The notes beneath the pieces are model-generated. The model had not been told where the DNA came from. It saw only the letters and a program-made list of their open reading frames with translations, and did not search any database. A stretch of DNA of 42,324 nucleotides, from positions 1 through 42,324 of the forward strand of contig BBXU01001059.1 of NCBI GenBank assembly GCA_001598975.1, given 5' to 3'. Below, piece by piece: positions 1-11,800 of this stretch. This DNA is from Parachlorella kessleri (Eukaryota; Chlorophyta; Trebouxiophyceae; Chlorellales; Chlorellaceae). The first letter of the stretch is position 1. The number at the start of each line of letters is the position of its first letter. Both the position numbers and the translations under genes were made by a program.

Positions 1-175
1 CGGCCCCAGCCGGGGGGCGCGGCAGGCCCCGGCCTCCAGGGGTGGTGAGGGTGGGGCCCCGGTAGGGGCCCCCCGCCGGGAGCGCGGCAGCCCCCGAAGG
101 AAGCGGCGTGGCTAACATAAACCGTGCCTCGGACGAAACGCTTATCCACGGATTCTCCAGGTCTCCGGTGTTGCC
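1..175. other. GC-rich segment upstream of the tRNA
   Basis: The first 100 bases are very GC-rich and built from G and C runs. No reading frame with coding character and no RNA gene is visible. Confidence 0.5.
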
Positions 176-247
176 GCCGGATTAGTGTAGTGGTCATCAC
201 ACCAGACTCTGAATCTGGTAACCTGAGTTCAAATCTCAGATCTGGCT
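176..247 (+). tRNA. tRNA-Gln (CUG)
   Basis: A complete cloverleaf can be drawn. The 7-bp acceptor stem pairs 176-182 (GCCGGAT) with 240-246 (ATCTGGC, one G-U pair), with the discriminator at 247. The anticodon stem CCAGA/TCTGG (202-206 and 214-218) encloses loop CTCTGAA, with anticodon CTG at 209-211, which reads CAG glutamine codons. The T arm is CTGAG-TTCAAAT-CTCAG. No intron is present. A T-rich run follows at about 250-265 and would serve as the RNA polymerase III terminator. The loop sequence is typical of eukaryotic nuclear tRNA-Gln. Confidence 0.93.
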
Positions 248-249
248 AG

Positions 250-265
250 GTTTTTTGAGTTTTTT
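250..265 (+). terminator. Pol III T-run terminator of tRNA-Gln
   Basis: Two runs of T (six, then seven) begin a few bases after the tRNA 3' end, as expected for RNA polymerase III termination. Confidence 0.7.
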
Positions 266-304
266 TGGGTCGGCCGCCCTTCTCGCACCTTGGGAGCGCT
301 TAGA

Positions 305-920
305 GCGCGTTCCGAGGGATCCACAGGGGATGGGCTCTGCCCACCCGAGGGCATTGGCCCGTCCGAGGGATCCACAAGGGATGGGCGGAGCCCACCCGAG
401 GGCATCGGCCCGTCCGAGGCATCCGATAGGGTGGGATGAACCCACCCACGACGGCATGGGCCCGTCCGAGGGATCCACACGGGATGGGCCCCTCCCACCC
501 GAGGGCCATCGGCCCGTCCGATGGATCCACATAGCGTGGGCTCCGCCCACCCTAGGGACCCGGGGCAGTCCGAGCCATCGACCCGTCCAAAGAATCCACA
601 CGGGATGGGCTCCGCCCACCCGAGGGCCATCGGCCCGTCCAAGGGATCCCACAGGGTGGCCACCCATGAGGGCATGACCGAGCCAATGGCCCGTCTTAGT
701 AATCCACACGGAATGGATGAAGCCCACCTGAGGGACCCGGGGCGTGGCCGAGCCACCGGCCCGTCCAAGAAACCTGGGGCAGGAGCGAGCCGTTAGCCCG
801 TTCAAGGAGACCAACCGCATGTCCCGGGTATGTGACACATTTATGAACCATTCTGAGGAATCCAACGGCAGCGCTGGAGCCCGTCCATTCCCTATTATAT
901 CCCAAATATCGGCCCGGCCA
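305..920. repeat. Degenerate ~52-bp minisatellite with a hairpin core
   Basis: Units share a phrase built on TCCGAGGGATCCAC, a TGGGC-loop-GCCCA inverted repeat, and GGCCCGTCC. Early units start near 311, 363, 413, 465 and 517, giving a 50 to 52 base period. Later units drift to about 55 to 60 bases and decay after about 780, with recognisable GGCCCGTCC-like ends to about 920. Several units carry a GGATCC site. The core can form a 4 to 5 bp hairpin: TGGGC/GCCCA in the first two units and near 545 and 605, and TGGG/CCCA with a changed loop in the units near 430 and 485. The array lies directly downstream of the tRNA. Open frames across it are by-products of the stop-poor repeat and I do not call them genes. 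Confidence 0.85.
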
Positions 921-2625
921 AGACATCCCATGGGCTACATGGAATTGTTGGACGGCACGACTACTTCCACGGAAGGCCGGAGTCCATCACAGTGCAGGTT
1001 GAAGAGGTAGGCCCTTTTCGTCAAGAATCCACTTCAAGGGCAGAGGGGTGGGCCCAATGAAGGGGATCCCAGCGGATGTCCGGAGCCCCGGTTTCGCATG
1101 TCCTGTCCCTGGACCCAGCTAGTGTCACAGTAGGCCCACCAGTAAACCCATCCTGGTCCAAACTGTCATGTGGCAAGTGCCACCCGGGCGCCCGCCTAGT
1201 CCACCTAGACCCACCAGCCGGTGAATTCCCACCACCCGTAGACCTACCCTAGACCCAGCAGCACCAAGCTTGGAATCTAAATCTCCATCCTGGTCATGCA
1301 GCGGCCCCTACCAGGCACGGCTAGCTGAGCTGCCGCCCCTCAGACCTGCCTCCTCGCAAGACCTCAGTGGCCCCGCCATTGCGTGCACTGCCCTCCAACA
1401 TGACCCCTCACATGTGCAGCTGTACAAAGAATCACAATGAGCATGGCAGCCACGCCACCACCAGCCCCACCCACCCCCCTCGTACCCTGACACTGACACT
1501 CTAATAGACCCCCCCTACCCCCCCCCCCCCCCCCCTCCCCTTCGGTGCCAGCGCACCGGCCGCGTGCTGCCCCAAACCCCCCACCCCTGTGTGTGTCCAG
1601 GCCTAGCGGGCCTTCAAGGAGGGCTGGGTCCCTAGACGATGAGCCCAGCCTCTGCAGGCCAACTCATGGCATGGGAGTGAGTAGCTTGGGACCACCACAG
1701 GCCCCGTGTGCGGCGCACGCTGGTGCCTTCACGTGGGCAAAACCATAAGGGATTGGAACAAATGGGCCAGGCAATCTCAAGGGTAGACGTGTTAACACAA
1801 ACTGGAGTGCAGGAGGCTACCCCCAAGGACACCTACCTACCAGCTACCACCACCAGCTGAGCTGCAGTCCTGTACATCTTCACCTCTTGAGTGTGAGGCT
1901 CACAACACCCATCCCACAGTTTCAACCCACCCGCTCTTTCATTCTCAACGAAGGCAGTGGTTTGAAAGCGGCGTTCCATGGCAGGCTGGTTGCAGCTCCC
2001 AGGTGACCAGCATGTCCTGATGGTCAGTCCAAGGCCTGCTACATGTAGCAGTACTGTACAGTCACCCTGCCGCGTGGGACGGCAAAGAAGTCACAGCACG
2101 TCTACCCCCTGGTAATGGGCAGTTACATCAAGTGAACTGTTTGCATCTTCAAGCACCTGCGGTGGTTTCCAAGGTAAGTCCTCGGAGGACCGCTACTAGC
2201 TAGGAGGCTATAGAGGCTAAGTCATTGCATGGCAGGGGGGGAGTCCCACACTGAGCTCGGGTTGGACGCTGCAGCTGCAGCGGTGTAGTCACTGCACGGT
2301 GCCTGGAGCACCCCACATACCCTGCAGTCTTTGCATACCTAGCTGCGCATACCTAGCTGCGAGACTGGCAGTTTGAGGCTATAAGCTGGTACAGCCTGCT
2401 GTGAAGTTTTGTGCAAAAGCTTGGAGTTTGGCAAGGGTACAGGGAAGCTATTGATGGCTTGCATGCGCAGTCCTTGTTCTTCTTTATAAAGTCCTCAGGG
2501 CAGTGAGACGCGCATACCCCTTCACATATGTCTCATGCTCCATGTGCGGAAACTGCTCCTGGCAAGCCTGCTGCCTATCCAGACATGGCGTTGGCCTCTC
2601 CGGGTGGATGCAGGAAAGCAAGCGC
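921..2625. other. Noncoding stretch with poly-C tract
   Basis: I see no supported gene. A long homopolymeric C tract, interrupted only by single T bases, lies at about 1509-1540. The last few hundred bases would hold the promoter and 5' leader of the secreted ShKT-domain gene that starts at 2626. Short open frames here lack family signatures and splice support. Confidence 0.5.
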
Positions 2626-5141
2626 ATGGAACTGATCAGAGCCAGCATGACTGTCGTCCTATGCCTGGTCTATTGTGGATCGGGCAGTGTATCAGCAATT
2701 GAGGGGGTAAGGAACTCATATTTCAGCCACAGGGATCTGGTGCTTGCCTGATTTGGGGGGAGACACACCCCAGTTGCACGCTGGGTCATGCAGGGTCATG
2801 CGAAGCATGCATAGTCAACAGGCGTTTGGGTGCAACAATGATGGCAGCAGCCTGGCAGGCAGTTGACCCAGCCATCCATGGAAGCAAAGCATGCTTTACT
2901 TGGTGACCAGTGTTGGGGTAGATGAGCTCCCTGCTCTTGTGAGGCTGCTGCCATGGGGGTGGTTGGTGTGCAGGGAGCCATTGTGGATGGCACTGCGTTC
3001 GGACGTAGGCTACTGCAGACCAACCCATCCGGCCGCCCTACGCGCCCCACAGGTTCTGCTCTTGGGAGCAGCGCTGCACCAGGCTCAGGTAGGGTGCCGA
3101 AGCGTGCGACGATTACACCACACTTTGCGGAGCAGTGCTTCAGATTTGGCCAATCCATCAGTCAAGGGTAATGGCAGGGTCAAATCTGGCAAAAGTTGGA
3201 AATGCACAGGCGGCAGCCCCTGCTCAGCATGTCTGGTCTTCTATGCACACATGTAGCACATCTGTGCGCGCGTGCTCACCGCTTGTGGGATATGATGGGT
3301 ACGCTCCATGCCACATCCAGGTGGTTGCAGTGACACCCCGCCAGACAACCAGTACACCTGCGCCCAGCAGAAGCAGTTTGGCAAGTGCAACGACGCCTTC
3401 ATGACCTCTGGTGGGTACTGCCAGCAGACCTGTAACAGGTGCGGAGCTCCGCCTTCCCCGCCAACATCATCTCCACCTGGCAATGGGGGCTCCAGCCCAG
3501 GACCCATCTTCTCAACTTCTCCGGCGAGCAGTTCTCCCACCCCCGCCTCATCCTCAACGCCAGAAGGTGGTTGACTCGCTCACCTGCTCTGCATGGTCTG
3601 CATCGATGTGCTCTGTGCAACCATACATCCCAATGCACCATCAATGCCTGTGCAAACCCACCGGGAAGCTAGTGCAAAGCATGCCATGATCCCTGGTATG
3701 TTGCAGCTGGCAGCTCCTACCTTAGACGTAGCACTAGATGCTTGCAGGGTGGCAGGATCCTGTCTTGCAGCAGCAGTGCCTTACACAGGCTGGCAACCTG
3801 TGCAGGTTTCACTTACACATACTACTTGAACACCCAAGGCAACGCGCCCCTGTGCAACAACTACGAGGGTGGGGAAGATGAAAGGTACTACGCCTACGGT
3901 GAGCTAACCCTGTCCGCAGGAGCCTTCATGGGCCAGCAAGAGCCTGCAGCGCGACATCAACGCATCTTGTTTAGCAGGAGCATGGATGTCATCTCCAAGA
4001 GCCAGGCATACCGTGCAATATAGCCTCAACAGCGGGGACACCGTAGGTGCCTGCAATTTGTGCATAGACAGCCACATGCAAGACCAGCGACTGTCACCTG
4101 GGAGGACAAGGAAGGCACCATCAGCAGAGCAGGGCAGCGTTTGTACCTTACCCCAGCCACGCTAAGCTTGCACAAAGTAGCATGCTACCCTCTTGCAGCC
4201 CCTTCCGGCACGGCTCCCACCAGTGTGGACTCCACCACCAAGGTAAGTGCTGGCACTCACTGTTGCAGCTGGCGCACCCACTGTACCGGTGCAATGTGGG
4301 ATTCTCACTGTGGTGGACATGAATGTGAAGCGTCGTTGACGGTCAGACTGCTTGGTGGTGCTTACAGCTGCATGCCACCGAGGACATGATAGTGATCCTC
4401 CAAGAAGCCAGCTGGTAGGACTGGCTGAGGGAGGTTTCTACTACCTGCCCGTGCAGCAACTGTCTCAGTCTTACTGCAAGAGCCCCGGCGCTGCCGCACA
4501 GCAGCTTTCTAAGGATATCTCAGCGGGCGGGCCAACTGCACAGCGCGCTGCTGATGCGTTGGCTTACGCCTATGACACCCTGTGTCCAAAAGCGAATTTG
4601 GACTCCGGACTCCTCAACGGAGCTGCAGCAAGTAGGAAGCATTTCATTCTAAAGATATACCCACCTGACGTCCCTGCTGGAGATGGTCACCCTGGTCACT
4701 ATTTCGTCTAGCAAGCCTGCTTAGGTCGTGTGATGGCCTGCAGTGCATCCCATATGGGCCAATTGTCACGTTGGCAGTCACCTGAACAGTGCACCTGTGC
4801 GTGAACTGAAGCCTTGCCCTGCGCTGCATGCAGTTGCAAGCAAACAAGCCGAAAATGCCAGTAACAAGCAGCCCCTGATGACCTTCTTTTCAAACCTGGC
4901 CACAGCCCTTGATAAGTCGGGCCTTGGGCTGTGCGCGTTTGTGGTAGCTGGCGATGACCCCTACGCCAAGGATCAAATCTTGGGAAGCTTCCATACAGGT
5001 TGGTGGGCTTGCAACCTTGATGCTACAAATGCTATTTCCAAAGTCAACCGTCCACAGGGCCTAGGCCTGGGCAGCTGCCAGGCCTGGGCAGCTTTTGAGC
5101 AAGTCTTCAAGGCACAGCAGTCACTGAGCCCCGGAAGCTGA
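2626..5141 (+). CDS. Secreted ShKT-domain protein, about 385 aa, 9 exons
   Basis: Proposed exons are 2626-2706, 2974-3088, 3321-3566, 3806-3898, 3975-4046, 4199-4242, 4368-4391, 4457-4631 and 4834-5141. All junctions are GT-AG and phases match, giving 1158 nt. The N terminus is a signal peptide (hydrophobic core VVLCLVYCG, small residues before IEG). Residues 68-106 form a six-cysteine ShKT domain (Cys 68, 79, 88, 99, 103 and 106), beginning CSDTPPDNQYTC and ending CQQTCNRC. A Pro/Ser-rich linker follows (to about 147), then a C-terminal region of about 235 residues with scattered cysteines that I do not recognise. ShKT modules are small disulfide domains common in extracellular plant, algal and animal proteins. 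The name comes from an anemone peptide, and nothing here suggests a toxin. Exon 7 is only 24 nt, and exons 4 to 7 are the least certain part. Export to the extracellular space or wall is inferred. Confidence 0.62.
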
Positions 5142-5810
5142 GTTCACCTTGCTCTGCAGGTTCTTGAAAACCTGATATGAAGGTTCCCACACATCCATGC
5201 AAGCGAGCAGTAGGCCTGGATCTCAGTAGCACAAGCTTACCACGAACCCATGTTGTTTTTGGCCTGCAAGTGCTTGCACTCAAGAATCTAGAACAACCGA
5301 GTATGTTTAGTGAGGCTGTGATGGCATTCTGCAGATGGTCTTCCAGGCGTGTGCATCCTGATCAGTTTGTTTAGTCGGCATGCTCTGCGAGTGTTGGCTG
5401 GAAGGTCTTGTGGATGGTCCAGAGTTTTCTGTCCCACATCTGGGGGAAGATAAATAGAATAGCTTTGTAGTAAGGGCTCGGCACGGCAACTGACTACCAG
5501 TTCTTGTCAGCCTGGCGGGACAGGTGGGCAAGCGTGCTTGCACACTTGCAATGCCATGCCTTACATTTCTCTCTAATAGAGACCTCTTCAGTCGGCTGTG
5601 TCTGCTCGTAAGCTGAGTGCTGCTAGGTAGATAACACAGCTACGGTGCTGCGGTTAGCTGGCACCAGCTGTTTGACAACCAAGACCTGCGTGCTGCCCTC
5701 CTCCGCGCCCTGTCTGGGTGGCAACCTGTCAACTTGAACCCTGCCCAAAGACATGAGCACGAGCATGTTGAAGTCTGTAACTTGTAAAGCACGCATGAAC
5801 GTGGAATGAC
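5142..5810. other. Intergenic region between ShKT and CBM20 genes
   Basis: No gene is visible. It should hold the 3' UTR of the ShKT-domain gene and the promoter of the CBM20 gene. Two TGTAA motifs at about 5774-5786 lie close to the downstream start codon. They could end the upstream transcript, though that would make its 3' UTR over 600 bases. Confidence 0.4.
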
Positions 5811-8800
5811 ATGAAGACGCACAGTTGGAGGACTTGCAAGAGTGTGATCAGTCCAAGCACTGGCACCCCACGGCCTGGTGCAGCCTGTGGAATACGCAAG
5901 CGCTGCCTATTCACAGAACCTCGCGGCAAAGTAATAGCAGGTAGCTAGGCGACAATCGCACTCCGTCCTGGGTTCGAATGGCATGACGGGAAACACGCCT
6001 AGGATACCAGATCATAGTCCTTCCTATATCCTTTGCAGGTTTTGCAAGGTCGCGGACTGGGCGGTGGTTGGTGGGTTCCCCCTCCTGCATGCGGGAGCTC
6101 TGTTGCCAGCAATAGGTTGCCAGATTGTTTACTGCAGTGCTGACGCAACAACGGCTCACATTGTATTGCTATTAAATTCACAGAACAAGCCTTGGAGGTG
6201 CAGAACACCTTGCCGGTCTCCCTTCTGCAGGCGGCAGCACATACCCACCAGGCACCGACCACCAAAAAGGAGCAGAATGGCGCTGACACTGGGCCCTCCA
6301 TCAAGCAGCCCACGACCATGGCCACGGTGGAGGTCCGTGTGCCGCGGCCAGCGCTCGCCCCGGGAGACAGCCTGTTGGTTGTTGGGCGGCCCACCCAGCT
6401 GGGGCACTGGGACCCGCAGCAGGGACTAGTGCTGGAGCAGGGCACGGACCTGGCCACTTGGAGTGGTCGAATCCAGCTGCCTGCCTGCGAAGTCCGGTTT
6501 AAGGTGCGTCAAGGGTGCACGGACTGTCTTCTACTTGGTAGCAGGCGTTTGGGTGTCTGTAAGCCTGGCGGGCCATGCATGCTTTCACGAGGGGCAGCAT
6601 GGACAATCATGCATGTGGTGATAGGAGACGTACCTGCTACGGCGCCTGACTGGCTTCAGACTCTGGCCTAGAACTTAGGTTTATAGTCCTACAACCAAAG
6701 ATCATAGTCTCCTGTGCCCCTTCCGTGCTTGCTTGCTTCTACCGTCGTTGCCAGCATGCACACATTATCTTGCCTAGCTGCTGCGCAGTTGGTGAGGGTG
6801 CTCCAGGCGGGCGGGTTGGAGTGGGAGCAGGGAGGCGACCGCGTGTTCGCAATACCATCTGCTGTGTCCCCTACCACCAGCGCCATCTGCGTTACCTGCT
6901 TGTATGGTGACACCAGCTCGACCACGGTCCAGGAGCTTGATGAAGACAATGTGCTTAAGGTGCTGCATGGGCTGGACTCGCAGTATTTTTACGATTGTCG
7001 GAGGGTGTGACTGGGAGAGATGCCTCGCTAATGATGTTCCCACAATGCGGGTGCTTGTGGCCTTCTTGACTGCCATGCATTGCAGAATCACTGTCCTGTC
7101 AAGGAGTGAAGCTCTATATGCGGTGGGAGTTCTAGCACGATTTGCACCATCGCGTGCCAAGTGCCTGCAAGTAACCTGGGTTGTACATTCTGGTGCCCCG
7201 CTGGCTCAAAACGCAGCGTGCAAATCTGATCGCGCCTTTGCTTCAGACTGTGCAGGCCAGTAGTGAGCCTGAGAGGAGGTCCGCGCCGCACCAGGCACAG
7301 CCCAGGGCCAGGCCTGGCAGCAATCCTGTGGCAGGCACCGAGCCACCGGGGTATATCACAGCTGGTACCAAGGGGAAGGCCCCACTGGAGCCGGGGCAGG
7401 TTCCCGCAGTCAACGGGTCACACACAGCCAGCAGCTCTTTCAAGGAAGCCAAGCTGTCCTCCTTGGGGCCAGGAGCAGGCCAAGGTTTCCAGGCCACAAA
7501 GCGGCCCTTGGGAGTCAACGGCAGCCCACCAGCAGCTTCACCGGCCGCTGCCGCTGTCAATGGGTACCACCCAGTCACTTCCAGCCAGGCAGGGGGCCTC
7601 CCAGAGCATGCAGAAGGCGATGCAACCGCCCTGAGGAGCGAGCTGCAGCGCCGTGAGAAGCAGCTGGCTGAGCTGGAGAGTCGGCTGGAGGAGACGGCCG
7701 CCTTCGCCGCCCAGGCAGCAGCGCAGGCGCACCACGCTGTGGAGTGGCAGCGGGCGCAGCAGGCGGAGCGCGAGGCGCTGCATGCCGAGCTGGCGGCAGC
7801 GCGGGCGCAGCAGGCACAGCGAGTGGGGAACCTCTCCGACAGGCTGCGGGAGCTGGAAGGGCGTCTGCATATCAGGGAGGAGGAGTTGCAGGTACACTGC
7901 GGCAGCGTCTGGCACCTCTTGGTACAATAGGGTGCGCCCGAGGGTCGCTGCTTTGTTTCTCTGTCAGAGGCACTCATGCCTACCTCACTACCGCGGAAAC
8001 TAGCTCTGCTGGTATGCTTACTGGCTCGGCAGCGATTCTATCCGAGGGGAGAAACTCTGCCAAGCACACGTCACACGCTTAGGTCAACACAGCTTGCCTC
8101 TGCCTTGCAGGCTTTCAAGGATGAGGCGCAGCAGCAGGCGGCCACCCTGCGCTCAGAGTTGGCTAAGGCTCGTGAGGCAGCCAGATCTGTTGCCGAGGGT
8201 CAGCACCTCTCTGGCCAGGCAGCTGCGCTGATAGCTGAGAGGGACGCCCTGCAAAAGCAGCTGTCAGAGGTGCGAATGGCCACCGTACCAGCGGACTGAC
8301 TTCCATGACTAGGCGGTGTCGGACCATCAATTGAGCACTACGCACAAGACAACCATGCTTCCTCACTTGCGCTCAAGCCACATTGTAAAAGGTGACTGGG
8401 GCAGGGGAAGGATCCAGGTTGACTGGAATCGCTTTCGTTCTGCCACCTTACAGTCAGCATGTTAACGCTTGGTTAGCCTCCCTGGACATGAGTGTGCAGG
8501 CCCAGGCCTCTCTTGCAAGCCTGGAGGGTCGGCTGGCTGAAGCCTCCATCCAGAAGGCCAAGGAGGCAGAGCGTGCAGCAGCCCTGGAAGCCCAGCTGCG
8601 GCGTGCGGCTGAAGAAGCCAAGGCGGAGCAGGCACAGCAGGCGGAGCGCGTTGCAGCCCTGGAAGCACGCTTGCAGGGGACAACAGGCGATGCTCAGGGT
8701 GAGCTGGCAAAGCAGGCGCAGCGCATCGCAGCATTGCAAGCGCAGCTGAAGGGGGCAACTGCCGCCAAGGCGGAGCTGGAGCAGCAGGCTCAGCGAGCTG

Positions 8801-11800
8801 CTGAGCTGGAGGCGCAGCTGAAGAAGGCAGCCAGCGAGGCCCAGGCCCAAGAGGCCAAGCATGCCCAGCGTATCGCAGCGCTGCAGACCCAGCTGGAGCA
8901 GGCAGCGGCTGCTGCGAAGGCAGAGCAGGCGCAGCAGGCTCAGCGAGCAGCAGAGCTGGAAGCTCAGCTGAAGCAGGCGGTCCTTGATGCAGAAGGCCAG
9001 CAAACAAAGCATGCAGAGCGTGTTGCCGCACTTGAATCGCAGCTGACTGCTGCAACAGCCGGTTTTGACCAGCAGCTTGCCAACCGGACCGCAAAACTTG
9101 AAGAGCGGCTTGCCAGGCAGGTTGCCGCTCTGGAAGCGCAGCAGGCACAGCGGATTGCCGACCTGGAGGCACAGCATGCCCAGCGCTGGGCTGAGGCCGA
9201 GGCGGAGATCCCGGACAGGGTGGCACAGGCGGCAGCCATGCTGGCAGAGGCTAGCGTGGCGGCAGCAGGCAAAGCACGGGAGCAGTCAGACGCCGCCCTG
9301 CAGCAGACCATTGCTGGACTGCAGTCCCAGCTGGCTGACAAGGCAGAGTCAGAATTTGCGCTGGAGGCGCAGGTGGCAGCAGGGGAGCGCACCGTTGCTG
9401 AGCTGCGGGGGCTGCTGACTGAGAGGGTGGAGCAGGTGACCTCGCTGCGAGGGCAGGTGGCTGAGAAGGGCGAGGCGGTGGAGGGGTTGGAGGGGCAGCT
9501 GGCGGCCAGCCGGCAGGAAAGCGCGGCGCTGGGGGCGCAGCTGGCAGAGAGGCAGGCGGAGCTGGACCGGGCGCGGGCCGAGGTGGGTGGCTGAGCGGCT
9601 GGGAGACTGTATTGCAACTTGTGGTGCCCGGTGGGCGGCATGTGTGTTGCAATGCCTGCGGGTTCCCCGTATCCCGGTGAGGCGATGTACATGGGGTGCT
9701 TATTGCTCCTGTTAAAAGTGCAGGTTTGCTGAGGGGGGCTGGCCTTGTATCTGGGAGGGGGTGATATACATTTGACTGTGCGACTCTGAGCCACAGTGTC
9801 AGCTAGCGCGGCGCTACCAACAGCAAATGTGTTGTGCATGCGTCTGTCTGCGCAGGCGAAGCAGCTGCAAGGGACTGGTGCTGACAAGGAGGGAACCATA
9901 GCAGAGCTGACCCGCAAGGTGGGCTGCAGAGAAATGTAATTGATGCTCATGTTGTTGCTGTCCACCTTCAGCAACTTTAGAGATGCAGCGTTGCAAAGCC
10001 CCTTCCGCCCGTTGTTGGCACATGCTGTCCATGTCTGGCACTTCATCGAGACTTCCAACTTGACAGGCTGTTGGCCTTGCTTGGTCCCGCTACGATGGAG
10101 TTTCCAAGTGTACCTCGCTGATGCTTGCAGGTGGGCCAGCTGGAGGCCAGTGTGAAGGAGAGGGATGAAGTCATCCGTGGCCTGGAGGGCAAGGTGGGTG
10201 GCACTGTCGCTCGGCATCTCATGAGGCTATGTGCATTTTTGGAGCTGTGGACGTGACGGCCTGTGCATGATGTTTGAAAGTATCTCGACCATGGAGCCAA
10301 CCTCTGCTTACATATGGGAGGCAAAACATTGCCTTTCCGATTCTGCTTGCTCATTGACGCAGCTGGCACTTGCCAAACTGCTTTTTAACCCTCCCTTCTA
10401 CCTGCATTTCCATCCTAAATATAATTGCCGTGCATGATCACCCGACACCCACATCTGGCTGGTGCATCGTCGCTCTGTATCACGCGATGGAGGGGGCGTG
10501 GTGATACTGAGCGCAGGTGACCTACCTAAGGGAGCAGCTTGCAAGCCTTGATGGAGCCGCGGACGAGCTCCAGGGGCAGGTAAGCAGCCCTTCCTACCAC
10601 TCAAGTGCCCCCTTAGTGGCAGGATTGGGTGCGATCACATAGTTGCTGGCTTGCAGACTTTGGGGCAGAGTGGCTTGGAGGCCTTGCAAGATCTTGCAGG
10701 AGCGTGCATATCGTGCAACATGGCGGTCATGTGGGACACCCATGCAGGCACGGAGCATCCGGGAGGAGATGGCAGCCAAGCAGGAGACCATTGCTGGATT
10801 GGAGGGACAGGTAGGCTTAGGTGAGGCAATCCATAGCTTGTTGCACACGGCGGCCCTGATACAGGCAGTCCTGCTGTGAGAAAGAGGTTAACATGATCCC
10901 TTGTGTAGTTGGGCACGGTGCTGGGTACCGACCTTCCTCAGCCCCATACTGCTAGGCAAAAGGTCGTCCAGGGTTGGGCATGCCATCCTCTGAGCAAGTC
11001 TAGCCCTTCCTTGCCTTCCCTTCACCTCGGAACCAAAGTGCAGGCCGCCTCCGATCGCACCTGTGGTCACATGCATCCCTAAATCCTCTGCCTCTCTTCC
11101 CCTCTGCTGCCGTGTAGATTTCGCACCTGCAAGTCATTGTGGGAAGTAAGCAAGGCCACATCGATGAGCTGGAGAGCCAGGTATGTGTGGTGCAGGGTCT
11201 GTCAGTGCTTACAGAAAGCAAAGGCTTTCGCGGCTTGACATGCTCTTGGGTGCTTTGGGAGGAGGGGATGTGCAGTGCCAGGCCCAGTTTGACATGGATC
11301 TGCTAGCCCCCGGGTCAGATTGTGGAACGAATCTTCAAGTCTACCGTGTTCAGTGCTTTAAACATGGGGTGGCCAGGACATGACGCAATGTGTGTCTCTC
11401 GACTGACTAGGCCAGGGTGCGCTAAGAAGCCGTGCTTTTTAGATTTCGTACAAACCATGAGCATGGCTCAGCAGACCCCGCATCGGACTGTCCTGTTGCT
11501 GCGCAGGTGTCAAGTCTTCAAAGCCGTGCTGCAGCAAGGGACGAGGCTGTCGCTGCTCTTGAGGCCCAGGTATGCTCCTCCAGCTCAGCATGGCGGCAAA
11601 CCTGGGTGTGGGAGGGAAAGCGCTGCGTGTCGCATCGGCCATGATTTGCATCGTGGCTGCCAACAGCTCCATTTACCTGCGGCTCCACTCTCACTACTCT
11701 TGCTTGCCCCTGCTGGTTTTTTTGTGCGTGTATCTCTAAAACGACCTTTGTAACTGCTTGTTGAGCCACTCATAAATGATAGTTGCTGCCAAGCACAGGC

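Noticed and set aside
305..920. CRISPR-like appearance of repeats and spacers
   Set aside because: Units are contiguous and diverged with no unique spacers, and the genome is eukaryotic.
229..1010. Overlapping open frames on both strands, up to 231 codons, across the minisatellite
   Set aside because: They are by-products of a stop-poor GC-rich repeat with period near 52. They have no domain, no splice logic, and several frames are open at once.
3899..3919. A 21-nt GT...AG segment in the ShKT gene as an intron
   Set aside because: Too short for a spliceosomal intron. A 76-nt intron to the acceptor at 3974 restores a coherent frame.
4999..5057. A possible intron (GTTGGT...CCACAG) near the end of the ShKT gene
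   Set aside because: Removing it breaks the frame, while reading through gives an uninterrupted cysteine-containing C terminus to the stop at 5141.
2626..5141. Calling the ShKT gene a toxin
   Set aside because: ShKT domains are general extracellular modules in algae and plants. Nothing else in the protein or context suggests a toxin.
7243..7977. 244-codon minus-strand open frame
   Set aside because: Shadow of the CBM20 gene's fourth exon, rich in Cys, Ala and Ser with no domain.
8964..10217. 417-codon minus-strand open frame
   Set aside because: It lies antisense to the coiled-coil exons, where GC-rich codon bias keeps the opposite strand open. It runs across introns and has low-complexity Ala/Ser content.
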